Positions 49,788-62,475 of a stretch of DNA of 64,000 nt are shown here, one piece after another (within the stretch, counting starts at the first letter, position 1; every line of letters starts with the position of its first letter). Both the position numbers and the translations under genes were made by a program. Under the pieces are notes generated by a model. That model did not search any database, had not been told where the DNA came from, and was given only the letters and a program-made list of their open reading frames with translations. Source of the stretch: Eremophila alpestris peregrina (lineage: Eukaryota; Chordata; Aves; Passeriformes; Alaudidae); NCBI GenBank assembly GCA_009792885.1, contig WMCF01000177.1:609852-673851 (forward strand). The letters are read 5' to 3'.

Positions 49788-51016
49788 GTGAGTGCTCTGT
49801 CCAGCTGCAGCTCTTCAGCCTGCTGGCCTGGCAGGTCTCCTATACAGCCATGGAAATTGGGTTCTTCTATGGAACCTGCTCTTGTCCTGTTGATGTTTGG
49901 TGTGGAGTTCCTACAGCCGTTGGAGGTCACGCCTAAGGTCTGGCCTTGGCAAGGTTGCCATGGAGATTCCCCTGCAAGGCCTGGGTGACTCAGTGTAATC
50001 CTGCCTGAAGCCCAAATCCCCCCTGGTTTCTTCTTTCCCTGTTAATCCATTGGTTATGGTACCCCAGTGACCAGCCCTGTCCTCCCCATAGGTCACTGAC
50101 CTCACCTGTCCCTGCACTGCCCCTGTGCCTCAGGGTCACTGGATGCCCCAAACCACACTTAAGGCAGAGCTGGGCACATGTCAGCCCTCTTTGGCATCCA
50201 GATTCCCTTCAGCATCCTGGAGTAAACCTTACTGGAATTTATCCAGGCTCAGAGCCCTCTGCCTCTCCTTGCTGAGCCAGCCCGTGGCTGTGTGCATGGG
50301 TGAGCTCATTGCCTTGCCTGATTTCCCCCAAGTGGCCTTTCCACTGGAGAGCCTGACTGAAACCTGGGTAAGGGCTTTACTCTACAAACCCCACTGCTAC
50401 AGTGTGGAGCCCAGAAGAGAAATGGTTTCTTGAATCCCTTTAATGTACATTGCTCATATTGTAAGAGCTGATATCTTTATAGCTTGGAGTTTCCAGGAGA
50501 GTGAGGCAAAATGCACTGTCAAAGTATGAGCTCACCACGAGCACTGGCTGTGTGTGCTGCAGTCTGTGCTCCATAAAAACTCCAATTTCAAGCAGGAGCT
50601 GAACTAGAAATGTAACTGAGCTGTGATGGTGAGTTTGGCACAGGAGTGCTTCTACAGGGAGATTGTAGATGCAGTGAAAGGCATTATTGAGACACATTTG
50701 AGGGATGAATGGCTGTATAATTGGCTGTACCTGGCTTACGGGGCTGGGAGGTTCAGTCAGGGCCCAAAATACCACCAGAACAGCTGGGGAAAGATTAGCC
50801 AGTGCTATGTGATGCTAGAAAATGATAGCCATTAATGAGAGCTTCTGCTGCTGTTTGATCCCCTAGAACATGAGGATTCAATGAGATCTGGGAACTCCAG
50901 ACACACTTTGCCCAGTTCTGTCAGAAGTTTCTCCTACCACAGTAACATGCTCTGCTGACACCAATTTGGCAGTTGCAGCCCATCTCTAAGTGTTGTTTTC
51001 TCCCTTTGCTCCTCAG
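49788..51016 (+). other. NEO1 intron 6
   Basis: A 1,229-bp intron between the two halves of Ig4, from GTGAGT to 'tttgctcctcag'. I see no repeat or second gene in it. Confidence 0.92.
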
Positions 51017-51137
51017 AAAGAACATAACCTGCAAGTTTTGGGGCTGGTGAAGTCTGATGAAGGATTCTATCAGTGCATTGCAGAAAATGATGTTGGAAAT
51101 GCACAGGCTGGAGCCCAGCTGATAATACTTGACCTTG
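51017..51137 (+). CDS. NEO1: NEO1 exon 7 (Ig4 domain, second half)
   Basis: This 121-bp exon (phase 0 in, phase 1 out) starts after 'tttgctcctcag' and ends at the strong donor TTG|GTAAGA. It reads [40 protein letters not shown] and the first base of the next codon. The second Ig4 Cys is at 51074-51076 and pairs with the one in exon 6. This string identifies the gene as neogenin rather than DCC, whose Ig4 has a different start and an NEAGNAQ-type ending. The next exon should enter in phase 1. Confidence 0.98.
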
Positions 51138-54100
51138 GTAAGATGAACTGTGACAGCAGAGAGCCAAAAGTGGGGAGGCACCATTCCAAGGGACCTCTCC
51201 ACATGGTGGGTCCTGTCAGTAACTCAGCTAGAGCAGGGTGATTTGTTAAAAATCATGTCAGTGATCCAGTGTTGATTTCTGTACACTCAGTGAGGAGAAT
51301 TGTAGGAATTCTACAGGATCCATCCTGTATTTTCAATAATACTTGCTCCAATGATAAAACATGGTCAGAAATGTTGCATGCTGAGGTTTACAAGCAGAAT
51401 AGCCCAAATGAAAACAGTCACTAAAATCACAAATCTGGAAAAGAAGCACTTATGGAGTACACCCCAAATCACATAGTTTATATCGAAGTCATTCCAGTGT
51501 TAGAAGGTTTTTTTCTGCTATTAGTGTAAAAAAACAGTGAACTTTGTCACTCCTGCAAACTGCAGCTGCACAGCTGGTGGGTCACAGCTGCAGTTTAAGC
51601 TAAATATTTGTCCCTGTGCTCCAGTGAGTGGAACTCCTGCCAGTGCTCCCCACACAGTGTCCTGCATTGCATGGCTGGGGTGGCAGAGCAGAACAATTGG
51701 TGTTGTGATTAAAGACCCCAGAAAAGAGGTGCTGCAAATATCATCACTGAGGCATCAGCTGGTTTTGCTCTTTCAGGTCACACAGTTCTGAAAAATAATT
51801 TCTAAGAGCCCAAGGAAGAAAACCACTAGTTCAGAGGATGAGGGGAGACAAGTCAGACAAGAAAATACTAAAACTGTACTGAGGGGGGCTTTGTGTTGTC
51901 TTTTTGGAGGGGGATTGTTTTAAATTCTAATTTCTTTCTTATTGGATGGAGAGGATTTAGGAGAAACAGCCATGGCTGGAGATTTAATGGAACTTCACAC
52001 CTTGAGCAGGTGTGAATCTGCTGTCCCTGGGTTTGGTGTCCTGTGTGTGGAGAGTAACCTTAGGAATGAGCCATAAAGAGAGATTTCCCATTTATTTTCC
52101 AGTTGTTTTGTAGAGTAGCTGTGCAGTTACTCCTTCCTCTGAGTTCCCCTTTGGATGTGGGTGGTTTCACTGCTGGCTGGAGAGCCACAGGTACTCCCCA
52201 GGGTGATCTGGGGCATGCAGGGTGCCCTCTCCTGGAGTCAGCAGCTTCAGTGCCACGGAGCTGGCAGGAGTCTGCATCCAGCACTGCCCTGCTGTCATCA
52301 GGTTGCCAGAAAAATTATTAAAACCCATTCAATCGCTGCTCCCTGCATTAATCACCTGAGTGGTTTGCAACCCCTTCCAGAGGAAGCATTATCCCACATT
52401 CTCCACGTTGGAAAACACTGAATAATGAATGGCCTTGGCTTTGGGAGCCCTGCCCAAGCCTGTGCTTGCACCCAGTTCCCAGGAGTGGTTTATAAATGAC
52501 TCTCACTGTTGTTATTGGAGTTCCTGTGGTCTCACTCCTCTTCCTTTCCCTCTGCTGCTGTTTGTCCCGTGGTTTCTCCTCCCTGCTCCCTCCGGCACCT
52601 CCTCCTGCAGGACTTTGCCTCATAATGTGCTTTCTCTTTTGCATGCTGCCAGAGGATCTGGGCTGCACTGGTGGAGTCTCACTGGGGGTGCAGAGACACC
52701 CCAGGCCGTGTCCCTGGAACTCTGGGGCCACTGAGATGCTGTTCTCCAGCAGTGGGACACCCCATGGAACACACCTGGGGGGATGGAGCTCTGTGCAGGG
52801 GGGGTGGCAAGGAGTGAGGAATGAGTGTGAAATGTGAAACATGGCAACTCACAGGTGGAGGAAATATGGATATTGGGGTTGAAAACACCTTCTCTCAATC
52901 CATGAGCAGTGGAGAAGGAAACTGTTTGGGAAAGAGGGAGAAGGTGTCACATGCTGTACTGACACCTAGCTTGGTATGAAAATTCAGACCTCTAATTTGA
53001 GCAAAAACTGTTCTGAACATTTCAATCATTGATTCAGAAGGGTTTGTTTTTTTTTAATTATTTCATAGTTTCTGATGAGAAATGCCAACTTGCCAATTTG
53101 AAAAGTAACTTCAGTGAAAAAAATGTCTATTCAATGTTTCTCAAAGTTCTTCCCAGTTAGCAGCATTTCCCTTCCCGTGCTGTTGTGTTTTCTCCTTCCT
53201 GCTGGCATTGGCAAACATCTGGCTATTTACAAACCATTTCTCATTAGCCCTTTTGCTTATCAAATTGATCTTGAATGAACTAAATGCAAATGAGAAAGTG
53301 GAAGCCCTGGGGAGTTTCTCAGGGAGGCCACGTGAGTTCTCTCATCCCAGTGAAGTCCCACGTGTGTGTTGTGTGCTCCTGCAAGGTGTGTGAGTTTGAA
53401 ATGCAGCCAGGGGAAAGCATTTATCTGCTGCAGAGGGAGGCTGGCTGTGTTTGGACAGATTTCTGACTTGGAGAGAGAGGGAATTTGGTGATTCAGCTTC
53501 TGCACAGCGTGGGCACAGCCACACAGAAACCTCCATAAAGTCTGTCTGTGACTCTCATCTCCTGCAGTGAGCTGGATATAATGATCATTGATCAGACATA
53601 ACTGAGTTGACACTGGGCTTTATTGTGTTTGGGCTGAGTTCTGAGGAAAGTTACTTGTGGAAGATGTTAAAGCTTTGAAAGGCTTCTTGAGTGGCTTTTC
53701 ACCTTTGGTAATTCTGTTAAAAATTCAGAGAAGTTTGCACCTGGAAAGGGATTGGCTATACAGAATCCACAACCTTGCTTTTTCAGGAATATATGAAAGA
53801 ATCGTGGTATTGAGAGCAGAGATTTTTAGGACAAGTGTTTGTCATTGGGAAGGTTTGAAGGATAGAAGAGGGAGGAAAATTTGGGTCAATGGTCTGAGTT
53901 AAATCCTCTTTATCCCCTGTATTGAACATCAGGTGTAGAATTCTGCAAGGGACTTGAAAAGCCTCTCATGTGCTTTCCACCCACTTTGGGGTTTGAAGCT
54001 GTGTCCCTGTTTCTCAGGTACTGGCCCAGCACACTCAGTGCTTTCAGGATTTCACTGGAGTGGCTCTGCTGCCTGCTCTGCCTCTCAAGAAGAATTTGGG

Positions 54101-55689
54101 AGCTTCCTAAAAGAAGGAAGTTCCTCAATGACCTCGTTGCCCTGCACTTGGACTTCTCAGTCTGCTTCTCTCTTTGCCTCCTTGGTGAGGAGATGAGGGG
54201 TTTGATGTCCTGCAGGAGCCCCCATGGAGGCTATCCCAGCATCTCCATCAGGCCTTGGGAATGCCTTTCTCAGCAACCTCAAATCTCTCCTCCTGTTTTT
54301 TACACAAACTCAGCTTGCTTTACTTCCAATCCTCATAGCTCAGCCCCTGAGTGTCCCAGTTAGGGAGCAGATTTAATTAGAGCAGAGCCATTCCTTGTCA
54401 TCACTGTTCAGCATTTTTATGTGTGGTGAGTGACACCCTCGGGCTAACAGAGGCATTTGGGGTTCCTTGGTGCTGTAACCCAGCCTTGTCCAGGGAATCT
54501 GGCCCTGTTCATGCTGCCATGTGGGGACTGGGAAAAGAACAGGTGGCAACAAGTAGGAGGAGGGAGGCAGATGGTTCCCTGTCACCCTGTGTGAAAGGCA
54601 TTGACGAGCACTCAGGCACGGCGAAAGCAGGGCCCTGGACTGTAAACAAATCTGCCATGTGTTGGGAGAACCATTTCTAACCATCCTTCTTCCACATGCA
54701 CTGTGTCACCTTCACAACTCAAGGGGGGTGCTTTGTGGGGCTCTTGTACTTTTAAACCACAAAATTGGGGCTTTTCACTGTATTGTGAATTGTACAGGAG
54801 TGAGATGTCAGAGTGAATGGTGGTGCTGTAGGAACCATGGCAGGATTGGCTGTAGTGGAATTGTTTCTTTAAACTCAGGTTTTTCATGAGAAAAGGTCTC
54901 TGTCCAAGCAAGGGTATCCTGCATGTGATTAATTATTCTCAGCATGAGAAGCAAGGAGGAGGAATTAGAAATCAGTGTGTAGTTGTAGAGCTGTGAGGCT
55001 TTGGGATCACAGACACATCTGAGGATGGCTCCAAGGGCTGGGTGCAGGTTCTTCAGGAAGGAGGAGCAGGGGAGCAGGGAATTGGGTCACACTCGAGGGT
55101 GAGGAGCCAGCCAGGAGTGCTGGCACAGGGATCAGTGGATGGAGGGACAGCAGGGCCCTGTGTGTGTCTGCTGGGGACTGGATCCTGCAGGCCAGGGAGG
55201 AGATGGAGCTTTTTACCACAGCCCTGCTGCTGCTGTGGGGGGTGCTGGGCTGGCAGCTCTGTGTGGGACAGGCAGCATGTGGAGTTTCCAGAGGAGGCTG
55301 GGATTTGTTGCCTGTGTCTGGCTGAGAATTCCAGCCTGGAGCTCACAGACAGGAGGCTTTGGCTTGTTTGGGGTGTTTTTGGTAGGTTTCCATAGGAGAC
55401 TGTGTTAATGGAGAAGAGGCAAACCATCCTGAAGGACCAAAGCACAGGAGTGGGCTGCTCCTTAGGGCAGAGCTTGTGTGTGTGTGTGTATCCAGGAGAG
55501 CAGGAGGGATGAAGAAGGAGCTGCCAGCTGGGCTCCAACATGAAGTGAAAGCCCAGGGAATCTGGAATCAAGGGCAGAAAATTGCCTGGACGTGTAGGGA
55601 TGTAGAAAAGACAAAGCTCAGCTGGAGCTGGAACCTTTTCAGGGAAGGCTTTGGAGCAAATCTCCCTGGAGGCCATGGTATGGGTACAT

Positions 55690-56195
55690 GATGATGACTG
55701 GGAAGATCAGCATGGATTTTCCAAACTGTGCCCAGCTGTTCCTGTGGCCTTTGAGATGAAATGGTTGGGCCTGTGGTTGAGAGAAGTGGATTTTATTTGC
55801 TTTGCCTTTAGCCAGGCCTTTGGTGCTGTCTCTGAGGGTATCCCTGGAGCTGAACTGGGGCAATCCAGGCTGGATGATGGGATGTGTGGAGAGCCATGGA
55901 AATTGGGAGCATGTGGTGCACTGTGTGCTGAGTTTGGTTCATCCTGGACCCCTGGTGCTGCTCAGGCAGGGATGGGGACACAGGGTGGGTGGTGGTGACA
56001 GGAAAAGCTGCAAGCAAAGGGATTTCTGTCAGAGGGAGCAGTTCCACAGGGAGGGAGCTGCAGTCCCACAGGCTGCCAGGGGGCTCTGCACATCTCTGCT
56101 CTTGGGAGATACTCAAGGCCCTCAGCAGCCTGGCTGAAGGTGACTCTGCTCAGGGGGGGTTCAGGTGGGCTCCCAGACCCCCAGATCTGTTCTGT
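55690..56195 (+). mobile_element. CR1 LINE ORF2 remnant (reverse transcriptase and 3' part)
   Basis: In one frame from about 55695 the translation has EDQHGFSKL, then after some distance EVDFICFAFSQAFGAVSEG. This mirrors the QHGF...D.VYLDFSKAFDTVSH block of CR1-type reverse transcriptases; the catalytic-region Asp of LDFSKAFD is lost. The downstream words 'gagatactcaaggccctcag' and 'gactctgctcaggggg' fit the CR1 part shortly before the 3' end. It is a dead copy with internal deletions. Confidence 0.65.
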
Positions 56196-57632
56196 GGCCC
56201 TGACACACTGTGAGGGGTGGGGATGGACCCTCTTGGTGCTGGTGCTCTGCAAGGAATGGCCAGATCTGACAATTCCATGGGATGTGCTTCCTGCTGATGT
56301 CCTTGGGAGAAGCACAAGTGCCAGGTGTTGATGGCAGTCTGACATCACAATCCATGTTTGATTAAAGCCTGACACCACTGCATGATCTCAGCTCCTCCAC
56401 TGAGTCCCATTCCATGAATCTTAATTCAGAGGGAGTTGTAAAGACATCATTTATTGCCCTAAATTGGCGCTTTTTTAAAGTGATTGAATTCTGTCCAGGC
56501 CTTTAGCTGCATAAACAATTCCATTTAGTGTTGGTACCTCTCTGCCAGGGCTTGGCTGTGAGCTCTGTGCACTCTTGGAGCACTGAAAGGAGCTTCTCTG
56601 ACCCCCAGAAAGATGGAGAACGTCAGGAATCTGATCCAAGTTTCCCAAAGCCAGCACGTTTCAGTTCAGATTGTGCTGAAAATGTGTCATTTCTGCACTG
56701 CAGATGGTACTGGGCTCTTTGAATTCACTTCAGGCTGACTTGGAGGTTCCCATTCCTCACACTGAGGCCATTTCAGCTCCCCTGAATTGACTGAAAAGAT
56801 TCCCAGCTCGAGCTGGATTTTAAAGGCAATGTCAAAAGCCTCATTTTAGCCAGGATAGATGAAATACTCTGTGTTTTCCATAACTATAAGCTTCATTATG
56901 CTGTTGTAGGAGGCAAAGAGAAGTTGTTGACAATTTTTGGCTCCTACTGAAAGAAATGCAGAAGTTGGCACTAACAGGCCAACTGTGCTCTGCTTTGAAA
57001 AACTCAGTTTGGGTATTTGCCATGTGTAAAAAATCCCATAAATAGGGCCTTGCCTGGTTCAGCCCCTGAGGCAGGCTCCTCTCATGTCACCTCAGACCTA
57101 TTTTGGATGATTTCACACATATCAAATGTACCTTCTCAGGCTCTCTCACTTGCAGAGGTGATGCTTTAGAGTATGTTTTAGTCAAATATTATGAATGAAA
57201 GCATTCTCAGTCCATGGAATTCTGTGGAGTTCTTTGAGACTCAGAAGTACTTGAAAAATCTGCAGGGTGTTGTGAATGAAATACCAGAGCAAGGTAAAAA
57301 TACATTGTTTTTATTCAAAGAACAATAAAGGAGGACTCTGGGTGTTCCTGTGCCGGGTCTCCTGTCTCTTCTCTCAGACAGAAATGTTCTCATGTTCCTT
57401 CTGCCTTGTCCAATCTTGCATGTCTTAATGAGGGAAGATGGGAAGAGGTCCCTGTGGTTTCCAGGAGTGGCTTTCAGGAGTCTCAGCATCCACCAGGGAA
57501 GAAACAGATGAAAACAGAGCAGGGAGGCTGCAAAACCTTGCAGACAAAATCCCACCCTTTCTGTCCAGGGGGAAAAATACTCAAAAGAATGAACTGTGGA
57601 TTTTGGGGGTGCAGGAGATGGGGATGGAGCTG

Positions 57633-57690
57633 GGCTGGAACTGGATGTTCAAGGTCCTTTCCAGCACAAAGCAGCCCATGGCTCTGGGAG
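57633..57690 (+). mobile_element. Short CR1-like 3' fragment
   Basis: 'ctggaactggatgttcaagg' followed by 'tcctttccagcacaaagcag' and 'cccatggctctggg' resembles the last section of CR1. It is short and decayed. Confidence 0.45.
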
Positions 57691-57899
57691 GGCAGGTGTG
57701 TGCTGAGGGCACCTGGCTCTGCTGCACTGGAGACCTACATTTATTTGCTTTTCACAAAAATGACTCAATCTCACATATATGTGTGGTGCTGAGGGCAGGA
57801 CACATCTCTCCAGCTTCTGTCATTTTTCAGAACTGCTGCACCTTAAATTCTGATGTTTCTGGTGTCAGACAAGTGGCATGCTGTTAGTTTTGAGAAGGA

Positions 57900-57956
57900 A
57901 ATTAAATGGACTAGATGCTCTTAGAGGTTCTTTTCCAACCTTAATGATTCTAAGAA
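57900..57956 (+). mobile_element. CR1-like 3' tail
   Basis: 'aatggactagatgctcttag', 'aggttcttttccaaccttaa' and 'tgattctaag' match the end of a CR1 subfamily with 'ccaaccttaatgattcta' tails. Confidence 0.7.
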
Positions 57957-60900
57957 TGTCCCCAAGAACTCTCTTCATTGCATTACCCATTTATGCATCT
58001 TATGGGGGAGAACCTCTGGTCTGGAGGAGCAGGAAGACCTGAAAGTCAGAGAATGGAAAATCCAGTTTGATGAGCATCACCAGAGCCAGGAGTAGCAGGG
58101 AAGCTTCCTCCCTGCTTTTGTCTATTTTATATCAGCATATCCTCAGGGCTTCCACTCACAGGATCAAAGCCTGTCCCCAAAAAGCTGCAGAAGCAGCAAA
58201 TGTCCAGCTCTGAGCTGCACATGGTGAGCACTGAGGAGCTGCTGGCAGTGCTGGGGCTGCTCAGAGCACTCCTGAAGGCTCTGCCTCCATCCCAGCCCAT
58301 CCACCCGGCGTCAGATGGATGCTGCAGGAACAGCTTGGGAGCCTCATTTGGAGAGTTGTGCTTCAGCAACATAAACAGCATCTGAAATCACAAACTGACT
58401 TCAAACACTCACAGCCAAAGCCAAACTCAGGGAATATTTTGTACCGGTTGTGTACACTCCAGTGCTAATTTTCTGTAAACACAGCAGTGTGTGCTCCTCT
58501 TTAGTGCTGAAAGAGTGGGGTTTCTGGGTTTAATTTTGATTTTCATTTACATTACTTAGCTATTATTCCTCAGGGAAAGGCAGCATGTGTGTTTCTCGTG
58601 GCTGCATGTCTGTTCAAAATGGCCTGGGAGCTGTTTGAATTCAGTCAGTTCCATTTCTCGACTCAATTCCTGTTTAATAAATGATCTTTATTTATTCCCT
58701 CTTTATGGGCCCTGCTTATATATAGTCTTATTGAGAAGCAGAACTGATTAAACCACCCTAGATCCCAAACTTCTTGAACGTTCAACTTGATGAAACAGGA
58801 GCTAAGCAGTTCTTAGTAGCCTATTCATGTTTAAAGCTGGCACAGGCTCTGAATAAATTGCTCTAATTTAGATTAAATTAGGAATAGATTAATGTTTGCC
58901 AGCGTGCCGTGAATCGCAGGGAGGCAGAACAGCATTTATATTGTGCTTATTAGTTTTCATTTCTTGTTTTATGACTGTATTTACACTTGGCTTGGCAAAG
59001 AAGTGGGAAGCTCCTGATGGAGTTCAGGGGGTTGGGTGCTGTGACAAATAAAGGCTTGTGCTTGGAAACAGGCACTGGCACCTTGAATTTTGGCTTTCAC
59101 CAGGGGAGCTGATGGCTGGAAGGTCCTTGAGGAAATTCCATGTCATGTTAGAAAAGGAGTGATAGGTAAGGAATGTTCAGTGAGGCAGAGCAAGGGCCCA
59201 TAGGAGCAAAAAGCTTTGGTGTTTTATGAGAAATACACAACATTAATGCAGGTTTGCTGTTCCCCACCTGTATGAGTCCATATTTCCTGTCCCACTGCAG
59301 AGGTGCAGTGAGGTAGGGTGTGGATGGAAGGCTCTGAGTCCATTTGATCTCTCCTGGCTAATCCTGAATTCCTGAGTGTCTTAGTCCTACCAAAGTCTCT
59401 TGGCCACCAGAAAGGCTGATTATTGACCCTCAGCAGCACTGAAACCCAGCCATTGCAGCTCAGTTTAGGCTCAGATGGGCTGATGTGATCTCAGCAGAGC
59501 TTTTCCCTGGGAACAAAGCACTGCTGCTCCAGCCACGAGCCCAGCTCAGTGTGGAGTGATGGCTCATGGCTCCTGCTCAGAGGGGAAAAATCCAAACCAT
59601 CAGGGGCAAGAGCAGCCCCTGCACTGGGTCACGAGGCTCTTGTTTTTGTGGCTGTGCTTTTTCCAGCCCTGGCTGAGTGGAAGGGCAGGATTAGCTGTAG
59701 CTTGATATCCGTCCTGACTTCCAAAGGCATTTCCTCTGCCTTTATTCCTCATGTCCAGGGCTGTGAGGAGTGACAGGAACACCCTTCATTTGTAATTGAG
59801 CCCAGGCTGGTGTTGGAAAGGAAAAGATCAGATTTTGTCAGTCTCACACCAGTGGGGAGAACAAACACATGGGGTTGGTCTTAATTGGGTGCTTATATTT
59901 CAGAGTTGCTAAATGATACACAATAGCAGAGACAGCTGAGTGCCATTTGGAGAGGAGGGACAGGATTGGTTTTCACTTGGGCTGAGTGGGTCACAGCACT
60001 CAGGCTGATGAAGATCTGGAGCTGGGAGAAGCCCCTGGTACTTACAGGATAACCTGCATGGGCTCATGGGCTTTATTCTCTAAGGAAATGCCATGAATCT
60101 AACAAAGAAATGTGATTTTTTAAATAATGGTTAAAACCAGCTGTAAAATGTCACTGGGATAGAACAGCCTGGAGTGGGGGTTTCTTGTTTTCCTGGTTGT
60201 TTCTCCTGTTCTCCCCAAAAAGAAACTCATAATTGTGGATTCAGAGTCTGTAAAGGACAGAGGGATTCTGTGTGGTTTTCCTGGTGGCACATCAGCACTG
60301 GAGGTGTTGGAGGAAAAGAAAGAGGGAGGTAAAGTCATTTGGACATTCCCAGATGGACATTCCACCTGGGCCCCTCTTCAGCATCAATTTACATTTATAA
60401 ACTGCTTTAAAAACTTGGATTTTTGGCATTTTTAGCAGGGGTCAGTGACCACAGCAGATCCACATCTTGCTCTGAGCCCCATCTTGGACTTCTGGGGAAT
60501 AACTTTCCATTCTCTTGTGCTCAGAAGTGCACACCAAATTCAAATTCCCAAGCCTCTGTGCAGTTGGGTGTTAAAAATACTCATGGGGTTCACTTTTTCT
60601 GTTAGAATTAGAAATATGAGGAAGCAAGTGAACATTACAGGTTTAAAAACACAAAGAAGTCTTAATTGAGAGTTTATAAGTTTCCCAAATATCTTGATAC
60701 TCCTCTAGTTCTATAAAAATGAGGTGGGCAGCATGAAGCAGGGAGATGTGGCAGAGAGAGAAATCCAATGAAAATTAATAAAATATCCAGTACCACATCT
60801 AATAGTGCTGCTCTGTAGGTGGTTATAGACTAAAAGAGGAAAGGGGGGTTTGAGGGAACCTTCTCTCTCTTAAAAAATATTAATTATGTAGATATAAACC

Positions 60901-61214
60901 TAAATGGAAGGAAAATAGAGTGTGGTAGATATGTGTAAGAAGCAAGTAGTTAAATAAGCCCTTAATAATTAATTTAGATAAGTTTTTTAAAGAGCTTGGA
61001 GGAATGAATACAGTTTTTACAACAAGCAGCTTGTTTGGCCTCATTTGCTGCAGCTCCAGTTTGGCTGAGTTGGTGCTGTGCTGTTCCAAGTGTCAGCAGC
61101 TCCCAGACAGGGGGAAAAGATGTGCCACTTGCACGGTGTTTTTTGGGGAGAAGCAGCCCTGTAGGGCAATGTCAAGGTGTGGGCTCTTTTTCTTGTTCTT
61201 GCCAAGGTCAGGAT

Positions 61215-61768
61215 GAATGATGCAGGGACATAAATTCCAGTTCAGACTTGGTGATTTATTATCTCTTATCTATTTACAGTTTATTTACAGACTCACAAGC
61301 TGTGAGCTCTGCCTAACAAGTCAGGAAAACGAGTCCAAATGGCCACTACTGACTTTTCCAAGGTCTTTTAAGCACTGTTTACCCAATAATGAGATGACAC
61401 CTGTATTGTTCATGTTTCTGACCCAATGGTGAGCACTAAAGGCCTGCAATGGGGACCTTTGTCACCCAGTTACAGAAAACCACCCAAAGCTGTAAGAAGG
61501 TGGTGAAGAAGAAAGTGAAAAGAAGGGCTCAGCCAATGCCTGAAGTCCTCCACCTTGGCTCACACACATTACTGTACACTAAAATGTTAAATCTGTGTTT
61601 TTCCCCCTGTGAGCTCACACCCTTGTACAAACCCCACACCCACAATCTCAGTGCTCTCACTCAGTGTTTGAACCCAGTCCCAAGTTCTCAGGTCAGATGT
61701 GGTGCCTGCCTGAGGGTCAGCACCCCTCAATACAGAAAACCCAAACTTTTCAGCATGCAGGGTTCCAG
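61215..61768 (-). mobile_element. LTR-like dispersed repeat, copy 2
   Basis: The part 61350-61768 is the reverse complement of 13690-14100. Read on the - strand, the segment passes through 'gtgtcatctcattattgggt' and 'ctgtaaataaactgtaaata', then 'gagataataaatcaccaagt', which supplies AATAAA-type signals as in a retroelement LTR. A + strand open frame over it shares a peptide with copy 1, but the two copies fall out of frame with each other soon after, so I do not treat it as a gene. The outer limits are approximate. Confidence 0.55.
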
Positions 61769-61982
61769 CAGGGTGACACTGAGCTGCAGCCCCTGTACCC
61801 TGCAGGAGCCCCAGACAGGCACAGGGGTGTCTTATCCAGAGGCACTGCAAGGAAATACTGCAGGTTAAAGTCAGGGCTCATCAGTGACCTTGGAACAGCA
61901 GCAGCATTTGTGTTCAGTGGGTTCCTTTATTGCAGCCCAGGCTGATTCTGTTCCTTTGGAATCCATCCTGAAACAGTGGAGG

Positions 61983-62145
61983 CATGGCCATGGAATCCCA
62001 GGGAGGTTTGGGCTGCAGGGACCCTAAAGCCCATCCCACCCAGCCCTGCTGTGCCAGGGACACCTCCCACTGTCCCAGGGTGCTCCCAGCCCCATCAGCC
62101 TGGCCCTGGGCACTGCCAGGGGTGCTCTGCAGTGATTCCTGCACT
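61983..62145 (-). mobile_element. CR1 LINE 3' end
   Basis: On the + strand: 'ggtttgggctgcagggaccc', 'taaagcccatcccacccagc', 'gccagggacacctcccactg' and 'cagcctggccctgggcactg'. This is the reverse complement of a CR1 3' end. Confidence 0.92.
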
Positions 62146-62278
62146 GCCTGCAGGGTTCTTGGGCATTAATGCAGCATTCCCAGAGCTCCCTGCCCTTGGA
62201 ATGCCAGCTGAGCATCCCTGCAGGTACCTCGAGGGAGAGGAGGGAAGGGATCAGCCCAAGGGCACCAAAGGAGTTATT

Positions 62279-62475
62279 TTAATATCACTTAAACTTTATA
62301 AAACTTAACAGAACTTAAAAGTAACCCAAACTTAACAGGGCCCGAACTTAACAGAGCTTAAAATTAAAATAATATCATTTAAACTGAGCAATACATAAAC
62401 TAAACCATACTTAAATTTAACAGGAGTTAATCTTAATAAAACTTCACAGAATACTAAAGTAATAAAATATAACTT
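62279..62475. repeat. Degenerate 'aacttaacag' tandem repeat
   Basis: Words such as 'aaacttaacag', 'gaacttaaaag', 'gaacttaacag' and 'cataacttaa' recur every 10-16 bases through an A+T-rich stretch. The units are imperfect and the array fades gradually to the right. It lies about 135 bp beyond a CR1 3' end. Confidence 0.7.

Noticed and set aside
49563..49988. Open frame starting MWGSQG ahead of exon 6
   Set aside because: The part before 49633 is intron (pyrimidine tract and AG) and the part after 49787 follows a consensus donor; only the middle is coding.
55053..55676. 207-codon open frame on the - strand
   Set aside because: Chance frame in GC-rich intronic DNA opposite a competing + strand frame; no recognisable motif.
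61449..61868. 139-codon frame sharing a peptide (VKRR.QPMPEVLHLGSHTL) with a - strand frame at 13746-14006
   Set aside because: The shared peptide reflects two copies of the same LTR-like repeat. The frames diverge by frameshift right after the shared part and lack any known domain.
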